Shown here in pieces: positions 22,059-34,135 of a stretch of DNA of 64,000 bases. Within the stretch, counting starts at the first letter, position 1; each line of letters begins with the position of its first letter. The notes beneath the pieces are model-generated. The model saw only the letters and a program-made list of their open reading frames with translations, did no database searches and had not been told where the DNA came from. The position numbers and the translations under genes are program-made. Origin of the DNA: Polytrichum commune (lineage: Eukaryota; Streptophyta; Polytrichopsida; Polytrichales; Polytrichaceae); NCBI GenBank assembly GCA_950295325.1, contig OX485806.1, forward strand, positions 51,953,169-52,017,168, given 5' to 3'.

Positions 22059-24215
22059 TGTGAGGCCAAACCACCCACCCTTAAGCGTCCTAGTCCGGGT
22101 GAGGGCATGGGTATCACATTTGTGTTCACATAACTCCATCTTACCAATTTCGTAAAAATCCATTATATTTCCCATCAACTCTTGCACACCAATTTATTCC
22201 ATAATGAGAATACAAACATTAAAAAATGCTCTTCCCTATCTATCCCCTTCTCCCTACACTAATTTACACACCAACCCTCACTCACTACAAAAAACTCATC
22301 CCTAGACCACCCTCTAATGATGGAGCAATATCCCCCTTAGGCCCTTGGCCCTACACGGTCCATACCCGGCTCGTGCCTGGTCTTCTACCCGGTGCAATAA
22401 CCTTCTCATACCCGGTCTTCCCTCCGGGTCTCAGCCTTAGCTCCAGCAGCAACAACTAACTTGAATTCAGTCCGAGCTCCTTAGCCCAGCAGTAGCAACT
22501 AACTTTGCATTCAGTCCGAGCTCCTTGCTCCAGCAGCAGCAACTAACTTGAATTGAGTCCGAGCTCCTTAGCCCAACAGTAATACTAACCTCGAATTTAG
22601 TCCGAGCTCTTTGGCCCAGCAATAGCAACTAACTTGAATTCAGTCCGACCTCCTTACTCCATCTTAATTTGGCCGTCCCCTACCTAATTCTACTAAGTCC
22701 TCTACTTACTTCCCCTCCTAATTCTACTAATTCCACTAAGTCCCCTACTTACTTCCCCTCCTAATTCTACTAATTCCACTAAGTCCCCTACTTAATTCCC
22801 GCATTTTTTCCCAAGCTCTAAGAGCTCAACCTCCTAGAGAAGAGAGAAAGAGAGGAGAGGAAAGAAAGAAGAGAGAAAAAAGGAAAAAAAGGGGAGGGAA
22901 CCCAAGACCACAAACCCCCTTAACCTTCTCCTACTTAGTAGGACCTTTGTCGCAACCCTTGCTAGCCCCCTTAGCAATCTTGCCAATTTTCCTTTCTAGC
23001 AAAGGTTACGAGCCCTAACCCTTCGCATACCGCCATGCTAATGGTTAGCTCCTCCTACCCCGGACTACATAGTCCATAGGAGGGGAACCAACCCTCCTAC
23101 TTTACTTTTGGGACTCACCCCTTAATCGGTAACCAAATCCCAAATGTGGACTTCCATCCATGGAAGTCCAATCTTAAGTTGATCATCGCATTGCCGGAGC
23201 AACACTACAACAACCCGAAGCATACTAGGCAACTATGGCCTCACAATGGGCCAAAGCCCATGGAGGCCGTGCCGTTCGGCCTCGGGTGGGTGAGGCCACA
23301 CCACCTCACCCATAAAAGCCTCTAGGTTTCTATGCGGGACCCCTACCCCACCGTCAACCAACCTCTTGTCTCTCCACCAAGAGTTGGGGCCAAGTAGACA
23401 TTTTCCCTTAGCCGCTGGGCCTAGAAGCCCCTAGCAGATTCAGACCATCATAACTTCCTTTTATGATGTCTGATGCTAACAACCAACCACTTCATCCTCA
23501 TCTACGCTTCACGTGGATGCCGATGGACTCCTCACTTGCCCCATTCGGGCAAGTCGTGGGGAAGTTATGCCTGTTTGAACCTTGGCAGTCCCGGGAATCA
23601 CTCCCAGGCACTGCTGTACCAGGGCGCTGTCCCGGGACAGCGCCCCACTCAAATGGCCATACTCCTAGCTCACACCTCGGATTGAGGTGTTCTTGAGCAT
23701 TCTAGAATCACCATGCCATGAGGTACGCATAGCTCGTGGCCTTACCCTTGTGCCTCCTAGTCTCCGTGGGTGGGAGGCGTTCCCAACGCCCGGGGCCCTC
23801 ACCCACACTAGGATCACTTGGGCCCTCTCACCAACGGCGCCACAAGTCCCGGGTGTCACTCCGGGGTCCCCCTTGTGCCCGTGGTGTTTCGGGCACTCCT
23901 CATGGAGAGGTGCGCGACAACCTTATCCTATCCACACAACCCTCACCCCCGAAACCAACACAAACATGTTCTAAATCAAACATTTAAATCCAAGGCACTT
24001 CTCCTTGCTTCACCAAACACTACTCACTCAACCAAAACACTATCTAATGCCACTAAGTTTCTAATTAACCACAGAAAATAGGCTTAAGGCCTAAAACCTA
24101 AACCACACCAAGCCTCACTCTTTTTATACTTTTGATTGTTTCAATAACATTTCAAATGCAATTCTAAATAAATTCTAAACATAAAACAAATATGAGCAAC
24201 CATTTTGGGCTCATA
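22059..24215 (-). mobile_element. Solo LTR (2,157 bp) in gypsy-1 gag
   Basis: It runs from TGTGAGGCC (22059) to GGGCTCATA (24215) and is flanked by GTATA on both sides (22054-22058, 24216-24220). Read on the minus strand it starts TATGAGCCCAAAATGG and ends GGTTTGGCCTCACA, the termini of the gypsy-1/gypsy-2 LTR family. There is no internal region, so it is a solo LTR left by recombination. A second solo LTR sits inside it. A minisatellite of GAGCTCCTTAGCCCAGCAG-type units spans about 22440-22660. Confidence 0.9.
22948..23919 (-). mobile_element. Solo LTR (972 bp, TGTCGC family) nested in the 22059 solo LTR
   Basis: The ends are TGTCGCAACC and GTGCGCGACA, flanked by ACCTT on both sides (22943-22947, 23920-23924). 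It is closely related, in inverted orientation, to the 947-bp element at 45959-46905. The short ORFs at 23463-24081 have no counterpart in meaning and I do not treat them as genes. Confidence 0.9.
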
Positions 24216-25460
24216 GTATATTAGGAGGTTTGATTTGGTCTATACACGCTTTGTGGGCACAATGCTCAATGATGACACACTGAAACAATTCTTCATTCAA
24301 GGATTCTTCAAGGCATGTACTATCAGAGGTGTATTAGAGAGGAATCCTCAGACCTTAGCGGATGCTAAGGTGGCGGCTAGGGAGATGGAGCACATAGACA
24401 AAGACAATGACATGTTATGGCGGAAGGAGGATGAATCAAACCCTCAATTCATCCCCATTTGGCCTATGATAGTAGAGGGAGAGTCAGGTAGGCACGGGAG
24501 TCAAGCTCCATATGCTCTCATTGATTCAGGTCCACGGCCTTTAGCAGTGAGAAAACCGGCTCCATTGTTAGCATTGCCAGCTCCTCGAATGGATCCTCAC
24601 CTCGAAGATGTCGAGAGAAGGTTAGGTGCTAGCCAGTTGGGATTTCAGGAAGCCATGATGAAACAAATGCAAAGTTTGACCGATCAGATGTCAGTGATGA
24701 TTCGGAGTCAACAACCAGGTCCTCCTCCACCAGTTGAGTCGGGTAGACATGCTTCAGGATTGTGGTGTGTCCAGTGTGGCCAACTGGGACACACTAAGCA
24801 GTTTCGAAGAGCGGGACAGAACCGCGATCAAAGGATGATCGGCGGCCCACTTCCACAAAACCAAAGAGGTCAGGGATAGAATCAGTATGGTCAGGGTAAT
24901 TATAGGGGACCTCCTCCTAGAGGACAGGTTGGTCAGAATGCTGAGAGAAAGGAATTCCATCCATTTTGTGGAAGATGGCACGTACAAGGTCAATGTTGAT
25001 ATGAAGGTTAGAATTATGGGTGTAGTTATTGTGGAGGAGATCATCCTTCAGACGAGTGTCGCCAACCTGACAAGGTCATTAGGATGCCTCAACCTATGGC
25101 CAACCCATACCAATAGGCAAGAGACAATGTGAAAGGTGTTAGGCCACATGGTGGACCTCCTAATGAGCTTAGGCCGCCGAATCTTTATTATGACCATGCA
25201 AATGCTAGGTAGACGTTCCATCCGCCGGCGGGTTTGCAAACCGCGAACGGCTACATTTCCATTTGGAATAGACCAGCGGGTCCGCAACCTCACAACAATA
25301 GGAGGCAAGTTCCACCTAATGAACCGGGTCCATCGAACTCTCAAGATGTCAGATTTATGGATGGTACCGCGGACGGCCATCCGGATGAGTCTTTTTTTCT
25401 CTAAATATCACCTGGAGAAGAACAGAACCAATGGCCTCCAAATGCTAATGTGATTACCTA

Positions 25461-26512
25461 TGAGTTCAGAGGTTTGGATGAAGGAGCTACATGCGAGGCT
25501 CCTGCATTAGCAGTCACCACTAGAGCAATGCGAGGTAATCTTCAAGTTGAAAAATGAATGGAGGGGCAAAAAGAATATTCTTTGGATGAGGCTCCCAATA
25601 TTTCTGATTTGGGGAGAGTAGCTAGGACAACTAGGAGGACCGCCAAGGCTTTAGAACGAGAGAACGAGATTCTCCAGGATAGGGAAAGATCACCAATCCA
25701 CGATTTGGAAGCTAGTGAGATGGAAAAGTGGGAAGGACCTGGAATTCTGAGGGAAGAATTTGATGGAGTGACGAAGGCAGGGGCGGAGAAGCCAAATGGA
25801 TATAACTTATGGGTCGACCTTAGTTCGCTCAAGGCCAATATCACCCATGGTTCGTAAGACTCTTAAGGAGGGAATGCCCATGACTAAGAAAACGAGGAAG
25901 GTGAAGATTAGGGTGGCCGCTAGAGTTCAGTTGTAAGGAGGAGGTCGTGATGTCAAGGCGGTGGAGATAGAGGTCGTGGTGATAGACAAGGTAGTGCCCA
26001 ATGTACTGGTTGATGGAGGAAGTGGATTAAACATATTACCAGAGCACACCATGAAGAAGTTGGGTCTTAGCCTAACATGTCCGTCACCTTTTATCATCAA
26101 CATGGTAAATCAAAGTCCAGCGGTGCCCTTGGGAATGATTAAGGATTGTAGAATTAGTACAGGAGGAGAAGAATATGTTGTCACCTTCCATGTCATCAAG
26201 ATGCATTCCAATAAGGATACCTTTCCCATCTTGTTGGGTAGGCTTTGGTTGAGGATGTCGGATGCCATAGTAGATTGGAGAGGAATTAAGCCTTCCATCA
26301 CTTATGGTCCTAAAAATAATAGAGTCAAGGTATCCATAGGGTCACTAGGTGGTTGGGTGAGGAAAGAAATTACTACATCTTCGGATGAGGAAGAGAAAGA
26401 CAAAGAGGAGGATAAGAAGAATGAGACATTAGTGGGAGTAGTCCAGTCAAGCAGTCAAGGAGCTATGATAGACACAAAATTAGATCATCTAGGTCCTAGT
26501 TTTTATCATTGA
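25461..26512 (+). pseudogene. Gypsy-1 aspartic protease region
   Basis: A charged linker (25558-25857) leads, across a frame break, to a retropepsin-like domain at 25961-26512. Its active site reads VLVDGGSGLNILPEHTMKK and its flap and end region include GRLWLRMSDAIVDW. The DGGSG form, in place of the common D-T/S-G-A, is shared with gypsy-2 and (as DGESG) gypsy-3, so it is the family norm here. The enzyme would cleave the Gag-Pol polyprotein. The acidic tail (SSDEEEKDKEED) ends at a TGA. Confidence 0.75.
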
Positions 26513-26560
26513 AGTGACAATGCTGAGTATGCTCAGTAGTTAAAAGAATATCCGGACTCG

Positions 26561-26860
26561 GTGTGTGATGTGATGGTGACTTCTCACCATGGATACTTGA
26601 GGGGTGATATGGATAGTTCAAAGACAGAAGAGTATGCATTGTTGGAGCCATGTGAGGTGCTCACGGAGGATGAGTGGTTACAAGGTGGATTGACCTCATG
26701 GGTAGATGGGATAGAGGAACGTAGTGTGAGTTTAGTGCACATAGATGAGACTCAGGATGAAGAGGCACTGCTTGAGGCTGCAAAGTTGGAGGAACCATTG
26801 CACTTCAAGACCACATTGACATATATTTTAGTGGGTCAAGATGTCGAAGGATTATCCTAA
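26561..26860 (+). pseudogene. Gypsy-1 pol linker between protease and reverse transcriptase
   Basis: An acidic reading with no recognised motif (LLEPCEVLTEDEWLQGG, DETQDEEALLEAA) lies between protease and polymerase. By position it is part of the pol polyprotein. The next reading begins about 150 bp later in another frame. Confidence 0.4.
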
Positions 26861-27014
26861 GGTTCTTCCAGATTGGTATAGAAACACGACCGACCAAACC
26901 TATGTGTCTGAGGCGGATTGGAAGTATGTGGATGTGAAAACTAAGGATGAGAAAGTTAGGCAGATGAAGATGGGTTCTAAGTCGGAAGAGTGTGAAATCA
27001 AATAGAATAGTAAT

Positions 27015-28640
27015 TTGGTGGATGAGTTCAGTGACACGTTTGCATGGTCATATGACGAGCTTAGAGGCATACCGCGTAAGATGGTAGAGCACCGCATTCC
27101 TTTGATTCCAGGTGCTAGACCAATTAAACAGAAGGAGAGAAGGATGAACCCACAGTTGCAATTGTTGGTGAGGGCAGAGTTAGAGAGGTTGTTGAAGGTT
27201 GGGTTTATAAAGCCTGTAGAAATTACGGATTGGGTGTTTCCGATGGTGTTAGTCAAGAAGAAGAACGAGAAGTTGAGGGTGTGTGTGGATTATAGGAAGT
27301 TGAATGCTTGCACACAGAAAGACCATTTTCCCTTACCCTTCATCACATTACTTTTAGGGGAGGTAAGTGGGCACGCTCGTTATACTTTCATAGATGGTTA
27401 TGCGGGTTATAACCAGATTTCCATAGCATTACAAGATATTCATAAGACGACTTTCGCCACGCCTTGGGGCACGTTCGTATGGGTGGTCATGCCATTTGGA
27501 TTGTGTAATGCTCTCGCCACGTTCTAGAGATTGGTTATGTACATCTTCACCGACTTATTATTCAAATCCATGATAATTTTCGTTGATGGTTTTAGTACTC
27601 AGTCCAGCGCTAGTCAACATTTAGAGTGTGTGTGAGAGGCTTTCATTAGATGTAGGAGAATGCAGTTAGCTTTGAGCCCGGACAAGACCTATTTAGGAGT
27701 GCAGAGAGGCGTTTTGTTAGGATATGTGATGGATGAGAAAGGAAGAGAACCGGATCCAGAAAAGATAGCAGTGATAGACGAGTTGGCTACTCCAACCAAT
27801 GCTAGGAGGATAACGAAGTTGTTGGGACACATAGGGTGGTATAGAGAATTGATCCCGGATTATGCAAAGATTACGATGCCTATCACACAACTACTTAGAA
27901 AGGATTGTAAGTTTGAGTGGACAGAGGCATGCCAACAGGCATTCGAGGAGTTGAGGTTGAAGCTTAGCACTTACTTGGTGTTGAGGCCACCAGATTGGGA
28001 AAAACCATTTCATATGTTTTGTGATGCTAGTGTGGTGGCTGTAGGTAGTACGTTGTGTCAGTCAACGGGGGACAAGGGAAAAGACCAACCCATGGCTTAT
28101 GCGAGCCGACAGTTAACCCCTGCGGAGAGAAATTATTTAACCACCGAAAAAGAATGCTTAGCCATGATATTCTTTGTCAAGAAGTTCCGCCACTACCTCA
28201 TGTGCAACCCAGTGGTTTTCTTCGTGGACCACATGGCGATTAAATTCCTGGTCAACAAGGCAAAGTTCAGCGGAAGATTGGCCAGATGGATTTTACTAAT
28301 GGAAGAATTCGATTACACCGTGGAATACAAGCCAAGGAGGATGCACTTGCAAGGGGACCACTTATCCAGGTTGTCGGATGAGGTTGGATCCAATCCAGCT
28401 GATGATAGCTTGAGGGATGACAATCTCTTTTTGGTGATTGCTAAAGCGGATTGGTAGACAAGCATTGTTGAATTTCTGACAACTCAATGGCTAACAGGAG
28501 ACTGGACGAAAGAGGCTAGGAGGAAACTCAGGGTCAATAGTAGGCATTACATAGTAATAGGACACATCTTATTCAAGAGAAGGGTTGACGGGTTATTGAG
28601 GCATTGTGTGTCTGAGATAGAAGTGCCTTCCATTTTGGTG
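27015..28640 (+). pseudogene. Gypsy-1 reverse transcriptase, RNase H and start of integrase
   Basis: Reverse transcriptase blocks are clear: ELERLLKVGFIKP, KKNEKLRVCVDYRKLNAC, YTFIDGYAGYNQIS, TTFATPWGTF, VMPFGLCNALATF. A TAG follows ATF (normally Gln or Glu), and the active-site box reads FVDG where FVDD is expected, a loss of one metal-binding Asp. A TGA occurs after HLECV. The thumb (LLGHIGWYRELIPDYAK) and RNase H (FHMFCDASVVAVGSTL, ASRQLTPAERNY, TTEKECLAMIF) are open from 27660 to 28457, ending HLSRLSDEVG. About 180 bp of integrase zinc-binding sequence (YIVIGHILFKRRVDG) follow, and coding stops where another LTR starts at 28638. Confidence 0.85.
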
Positions 28641-29433
28641 TGAGCCCTAAAAGTTGTGCTCACATGGTTGTTAACTTCATCTTAAATATAAGAGATGGTT
28701 TTTTTTAATAATGTTAACTTTACCTTCGGGAAGTGGTAAGGTAAATTTTTTTTTTTTTTAAAAAAAAAATTCATTAAAGAATGTGGCAAGTGGGGTCTTA
28801 GAAGGAAAGGGCAAGGAAGGAATCCAAACCCATTTTTCCTTCCAGGGGGCCCGAAAGATGTCGGGCAACGCGGGAAAAAAAGAAAAACTTGCAGGGGTCT
28901 CGGGAGGTAGGAGGTTGAGGCATCATTATGCATGCAGAAGGTGTAAAAGAAGAGAGAGAAAGAAGAGGGGGCGAATCCCTGCCTCATCAGGGATTCATGC
29001 ATTAGGTAGGAAGAGAAGAATAGAGAGGCGGGGGAAGGCGGAAGCCCTCCTGCTATCAACAACAAAGAAAATCAAAGGGGTCGGAGGAGAGATAGGACAT
29101 GGAAGCCTGGAGGTTGTGGAGAATCCTCCTGTGCGGGGGTGCCTAAGCACACTGAGAGTGAACTTGGGATGAGGATCTAACGACGCGCGGTAGTTAGCGA
29201 GGCGGAAGGTTTCAGATGTGAGGATTTAGAGAAGAGGTTGCAGACGGGAGGAAAAAAATGTGAGTTCAACAACTCTCCGAGGTACATTGAGAGAAGGAGG
29301 CGGGAGGATTGCTTCCGCACTTCAGGGCTTAGTCGGAGCGGCACCATCCCGCAAGTGCGCAACAAGGATCAACCCAACCGGATCCAACCGATGCCTAATC
29401 CACTCACCTGCTCGCCTGCCGCAGCTTCGGCCA
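28638..29433 (+). repeat. LTR-like fragment of another gypsy lineage
   Basis: It starts TGTGAGCCCTAAAAGTTGTG and shares GATGTC-GGCAACGCGG-AAAA with the LTR-like region at 61263 (near 61494). It is cut on the right by the left terminus of MULE copy 2. Whether it is the remains of a separate insertion into gypsy-1 integrase or a rearrangement product cannot be told here. No gene is supported in it. Confidence 0.5.
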
Positions 29434-30006
29434 TGCAACGACGCTACCGTGTGAGCGGCGAGCAGAAAAAAATCAACACTTAGAAAAAAAATCTAAATTT
29501 AGAAAATCTAAATAGAAAAAATTGTGGGACCTCTTTTTTTAGTAAAAACGTTGGACCTATTACCGTGTAAATTTTGAGGGCTTTAAGGACAAAGACTTGG
29601 TTTTAGGGTTTCTTTCAGAAAGACTAGTTGACATGATCTAATTAAACCAGGGAACTTTTGACTGTCCATATTATGGTGAGAGCTTCTTAATCATAGGCTA
29701 AGGTCACAATGTAAGAAAAAAATCTAAGTCATAAAATTCAAGCATTCAAGCAAAGTAGCAAAAATCGTACCGTTCAATAACATCTAAAACTACCGTTGGA
29801 AGAAGAGACCCATAAATATTTAGAAACCTTTATAAATATTTAGAAGCGAATACAATTCACATCATGTAGATAATGATAGGTTTGATATATCAGCGATATT
29901 TTCGGAAAATGTGCATTCATACTATAGTATACTCAACGCAATAGGAAATACTTAGTGTGAACTTATAAATAAGGGGGGGGCAGCCTAGCTCCTATGGGTA
30001 TCCATG

Positions 30007-33000
30007 CTAAGGTCCCACATGCTTCATGATGCCACTTTCGAGGAGGTGCTTCACTTCATTGAAACTAAGACTCGAAGCATGGATGAAAGTTTCTTGGTAT
30101 TGATCCAAGTTGCAGGTCACACGGAAGATGAAGTACAAGTGCTTGCAGTTCACCCAAGTGCGCCGCTTCCCAAGTGCTCTTGCTGACATCTCCACGAAAT
30201 CCGGGCATGTGCACGACGGGAAGGTGCTGATAGTGATACGGTACTCCTCAACCTTAGCCTTCTTTCGGGACTGGAAGAGAATGATGCACCCGATCCCTGG
30301 GTGAGGTATCATTGTGACGGAGGTGATTTGTCCGTCGATGTTGAGGGTTGACTCCCACTTGTTGCGTTGTTGGAGACATGGTCCGTTGTTACTGCGCCGG
30401 ATCTTCTTTCCAAACCTCAGCGTAGGGTATTGATCGGCTTGGGCCGGGGTAGGGAGTTCGGCCATGGATGAGGCAACATTGGAGGAGTCGCCAAAGAGTC
30501 TTCTGGGTGAAACATCTTGACGCTGTTGAAGTTGGAATCCCCCTTCTTCAAGGGCCAGAACCTCTTGGAGAGTGAGGTTTGTCCCAGTGAGGACAGGCCA
30601 GATGTCCGAGACATCCGGACGGTGCTGCACCCACTTCCTCCTAGTGCCTTTGACACATCTCTCAATGTCGTCGTTGCAGAAGAAGAACCATGTCAAGAAT
30701 TCTTTGTTCTTCTTGTAGTCGCGCATGTAGTCGGTGTACGTAGGAGTTGGAGTACTTTTACCATGCCGAACGATCTTCTGGGTGCACTTGGTCTTTGTGC
30801 GGGCTTGCATGGCGAAGCAGGCCTTGGCGGAAGTCTTGGGCAGTCTAGAAATGTGCCACTTGGAGACATCGCAATGGGTCTCCTGAATGTTATTGACGTG
30901 GGTGACCCGTTGTGGAATCGCTTTCTCGGGTGATTGTGTTAGGGGCAGGTCCGATGGTGTGGCGGAATCAGTACGGGCCGTGGTTGACCTAGTGCTCACT
31001 CGTGGATGAGAGAAGCTGACCTTGTAAGGTCTATGTGAATCCTGATCAGAACCAGGGGGCATATCAAGTGTGCGCTTGGTGGTGCCAAAGACCTCCTCTC
31101 CTTCGAGTTGGGGTTTGCGGGTGCACCAATGCTCTGCTCCAGGCCTGTGCTCGAGGGCTGCAACAATTCTCTTGGCGTCACCGGATCGTTGTGCAGCACG
31201 GAGGCGGAGTTCTTCTTTTCCAGGGCTAGTAACAGAGCGATCACCCTTCAAGTAGGCGTAGTAGTTAGTACATTGCATGAACGCCCTCACGAAATCATCC
31301 ACGGTGGCAACATATAGATTAGAGCCACGGTTTCCAGACTGCTAAAGCCATTTGTTGTGGACTGTCTCAGAGAGGTTGCAAGAAAAAAACAAGAGATCTC
31401 CGCCAACTCGAAATCTGTGAAATTCTGAGAGAAATAAATAAAATGCAGTGAGTACGCTTTGCACAAAATCTGGCTAAAAGCCTAAACTGATAGTGGTATT
31501 CTGGAGATTTACAACATATGACAAAAGAGGTTTAATAGGAGAAAAAAAATTGACACCAAAAAACGAAATAGAAAGTGGATGGTACACTCACTAGTTGCAT
31601 GAAACCACCCCATTGACGGTAACGAAAGTGCCAAAATGCAAGCCATGTATCAAGGTCCTTGATTCCTTCCTCGGATGCAGCTCCAAAAGAAAGCCACCAA
31701 GCCCGAATGGCAAGATAACGGGACTCGGACTGCTTGGGAGTCTTGGCATCCTTGTACTGCTTGCATAACAACTTGTGTTGTTGTTGGAGGTCGGGCTTGA
31801 TGTGGGTGGCGGTGTGGTGCTCCATAGACACTGTCCAATGCAATAGACATGTCCTCTCGTGAGACTCCATAGGAACCTTGGGATCACCACTGCCATAGAT
31901 AATCCTAACTGCATTCCAATTTTCTTGTGCACAGTCCACCATGAACCCTTTGAAGTTAACTTTAGCAATGCCATGTCTGTGCATAACTTCATTGAGCCCA
32001 TGCCAAAGAAGGCTCTGCGCCGTGACATCCTCAAACTGCATATCACATACTGCAATAGTCATAACCCGGCAGTAGGCCGAGTCATAGACATGGCAAGCCA
32101 TGGTTGTCCACCCCTTGACACGCTTGACATGGTCAAACATGACCCAAGCATCCTACAAATCACCGTGTGGTTGCATTCTCCTGACAAGGTCAACTCCAGA
32201 TCCAGGGCCCACCTCGGACATCTTGAATACATAGACTTTCTCCAACAACTTTCTTTGGCCAAGGAATTTATTTTCTTGCACATAGGGCCAACTGCTATGA
32301 CCTCTGAGTCCGGTGATGCTGTCAATGATCCCCCCTCGCCCAATGCGCTTGAAGGAAGTGACTGTGTTTCGAATACTAGGGGTGCTGAGGTGTTGGTACG
32401 TGTCCATGACAAACTTCATGGACTCAAGGTCCATAATTTTATTGGGATCATCACCCGTGCGTAGAAGATACTTGGCAAGGAACTCTTTACTTGCAGCCAA
32501 TGCAATCGCAGAGTTGGTGGCGGTGGGAGTCCTCTCAACCTCTCTACCAATGAGATCATGAATTTCGACCTTAGACTCTCTACATACACCTAGCGAAACG
32601 GGGTGATGGTGATGACCCATATGGATGCATGCACGGGTCATGTCACCTTTGCCAAGAACATAGTACATCCTAGCTTGGCAAGTATCAAGACAATAGGGTG
32701 GTGTCTTACAGACCTTACAAACGAGAGATGATCCAGATGGGGGATCAACACCTGCGGAGAAGGGTGAGGCGGTACAGCCTTCCCATTCGGTCTCGTTGAC
32801 GTTAGTGGCTCGATGAGGGCGGTTGAGATAATCACGAAGATGGCCAACACAACATGAAAACCGGAAGGTCAAGCCGAGATCATTGGTAATATTAGACGTT
32901 TTTGTCCTACACCAAGCATGACCGTCGAAACGCTTGTCCATTCCGAACATGAGTCTAGCATGGGAATGGGGAGCATCAGCTCCGAGGGGAGAGAATTCAA

Positions 33001-33670
33001 AGATGACGTCGCCGTCAAAAACAGATGGGAGGAAGTCAACCTTCTCATGCCTAACAGATTCATAATCAATGTTCTTGAGGATGTTCTTGGACCCTGGTCG
33101 GGTTGCAAGCAACTTCAAGTGGTGGACAACACTCGGACGATCTTTAGAAACACCTGGGTGAACTGGGGGTCTGGAGTTAGATGGTTGACTTACAGTAGGC
33201 GACTGTGGAATCCTTAGAGGATTGATGAAGGGCTGATCTTGCGTTGGAGGTGGGGTAATGTCAGAGGCAGGTGGCAAATCATCATCAGAGTCACTGAGCA
33301 AGGTAACCTCTTCGATGCCGGACTCCTTCTTGACCGTCGCCAGAAGAGGAACCTGCGTGGTGGACGTGAGGGACACACCTGGTGTTAGCAACATAGTTGT
33401 GGTGGCCATATCCGACTCGGTGACGCCTATGGCCTTGTACGTTCCAGGGATCAAGAACCAAACTCTACCATCGTCATTGCGAAACGATATCTGAAGGACA
33501 GTGTGACTCAAGTCACAGTTAGCATCAAAGACCTCTTCTTTGACATGAATTGAGGCTAGGTGGAATCTAAACCTCAAACTAAGGAACGACTCTGTGACTT
33601 TGGCTAGACCATCATCTCCTAGAGGGATCATAAGCGGGATGGAATGGTGCAGTGCTCGGATGGTGGCCAT
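30007..33670 (-). pseudogene. MULE-type DDE transposase with SWIM zinc finger, copy 2 (nearly full length)
   Basis: Exon 1 is 33670-31592, the intron 31591-31425 (GTGAGT...CAG), and exon 2 31424-30007. Domains in order: an N-terminal strand-rich region, an acidic patch at residues 125-132 (LSDSDDDL), a WRKY-GCM1/FLYWCH-like cluster at residues 318-356 (C318, C321, C331, then H-rich GHHHHPV), and an RNase H-fold DDE core. The core has candidate Asp at about 530 (CHVYDSAYCRV) and about 579 (FMVDCAQENW), RTCLLHW, and Glu in NLSETVHNKW after the intron. The SWIM finger (SCTCPDF and NCKHLY) lies about 45 residues before the C-terminal end. Breaks: TAG at 32155-32153 where the 1-780 fragment has Glu, a T-rich frame break near 31385, and TAG near 31341. 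The order of WRKY-GCM1-like finger, DDE and SWIM is that of MuDR-type transposases. Confidence 0.87.
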
Positions 33671-34026
33671 TGTAGAAGCAACGTGAATGCGAGTTCACAG
33701 AAGGTAGTGGCCAAATGGGCAATGGACTTAAGGTGACCACAAAGTGGGGCGGTGTATATAGTGTTGTGATTAGAAGGCCATGGCAAGATGGAATCTATGA
33801 ATGACGGCGGAGACTTGGATTAGTAGTGGAATAATAAGCCGATTCATTATAGCAATGTGAATAAAAATTGAAAATGCACTGCAGCATTTACTTAAGTTAG
33901 TCATGATCATATGCCAATCCAAATTAGATATATCAATACCAAACAATGAGGCTGGATGCCGACTGACAAACTTATAAATACACCAGACCACGTGAACCAT
34001 TTAGTGGATGTAAGGGACATTATAAT

Positions 34027-34110
34027 ATATATTGGTAAATAAGGTCATAAGAATGACAGCCGCCACGAATAATATGGAGAGCATGATAGTAGCTATGCAA
34101 TAATAAATTC
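34027..34110 (-). promoter_or_regulatory. Conserved block upstream of the copy 2 transposase gene
   Basis: This is the reverse-strand counterpart of 11730-11830 (CATGCTCTCCATATTATTCG on the minus strand). Its conservation between otherwise diverged upstream regions suggests promoter or leader function. Confidence 0.5.
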
Positions 34111-34135
34111 TAAACAATAGAGTGCTATATTGTGA

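Larger units (their letters stand above)
21349..25455 (+). pseudogene. Gypsy-1 gag, interrupted by a solo LTR
   Basis: The start ATGCAAGGTAAG aligns with the gag start of gypsy-2 at 52017, but codon 6 is TGA. The capsid-like region includes WFPTTLEGEAYEWYRDHAEG and FLNEFRPEVGQ. A TGA follows HLR, and the reading is then cut by the solo LTR at 22059-24215. It resumes with MLNDDTLKQFFIQGF (near 24261) and runs to the zinc knuckle CVQCGQLGHTKQF, whose last Cys is replaced (Arg follows Phe; gypsy-2 has CVQCGQSGHTRQFC). Near 25006-25050 a second knuckle, CSYCGGDHPSDEC, lies in another frame with stops before it. In life gag would coat and package the element RNA. Confidence 0.75.
1231..28637 (+). 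mobile_element. Gypsy-1, Ty3/gypsy LTR retrotransposon, disrupted by nested insertions
   Basis: The 5' LTR starts AGTGAGCCC (family consensus TGTGAGCCC), is split by MULE copy 1, and resumes at 19940 to end ...GGGCTTACA at 20452. Its two parts add to about 1,686 bp, close to the 1,680-bp solo LTR at 48746-50425. A candidate primer-binding site follows. The internal region runs gag, protease, reverse transcriptase, RNase H and the first part of integrase, then stops at 28637 where LTR-like sequence of another lineage starts. No matching 3' LTR is seen, so the element is truncated. Many stops and a solo LTR in gag show that it is dead. Confidence 0.8.

Noticed and set aside
23463-24081. Overlapping readings of 70-95 codons
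   Set aside because: They fall in solo LTRs; the related copy at 45959 does not keep the same frames open.
12646-32155. In-frame TAG codons in both transposase copies suggesting a changed genetic code
   Set aside because: TAG also ends both genes at the same homologous position, the internal TAGs are at different sites in each copy, and TGA stops occur too. Independent decay explains them.
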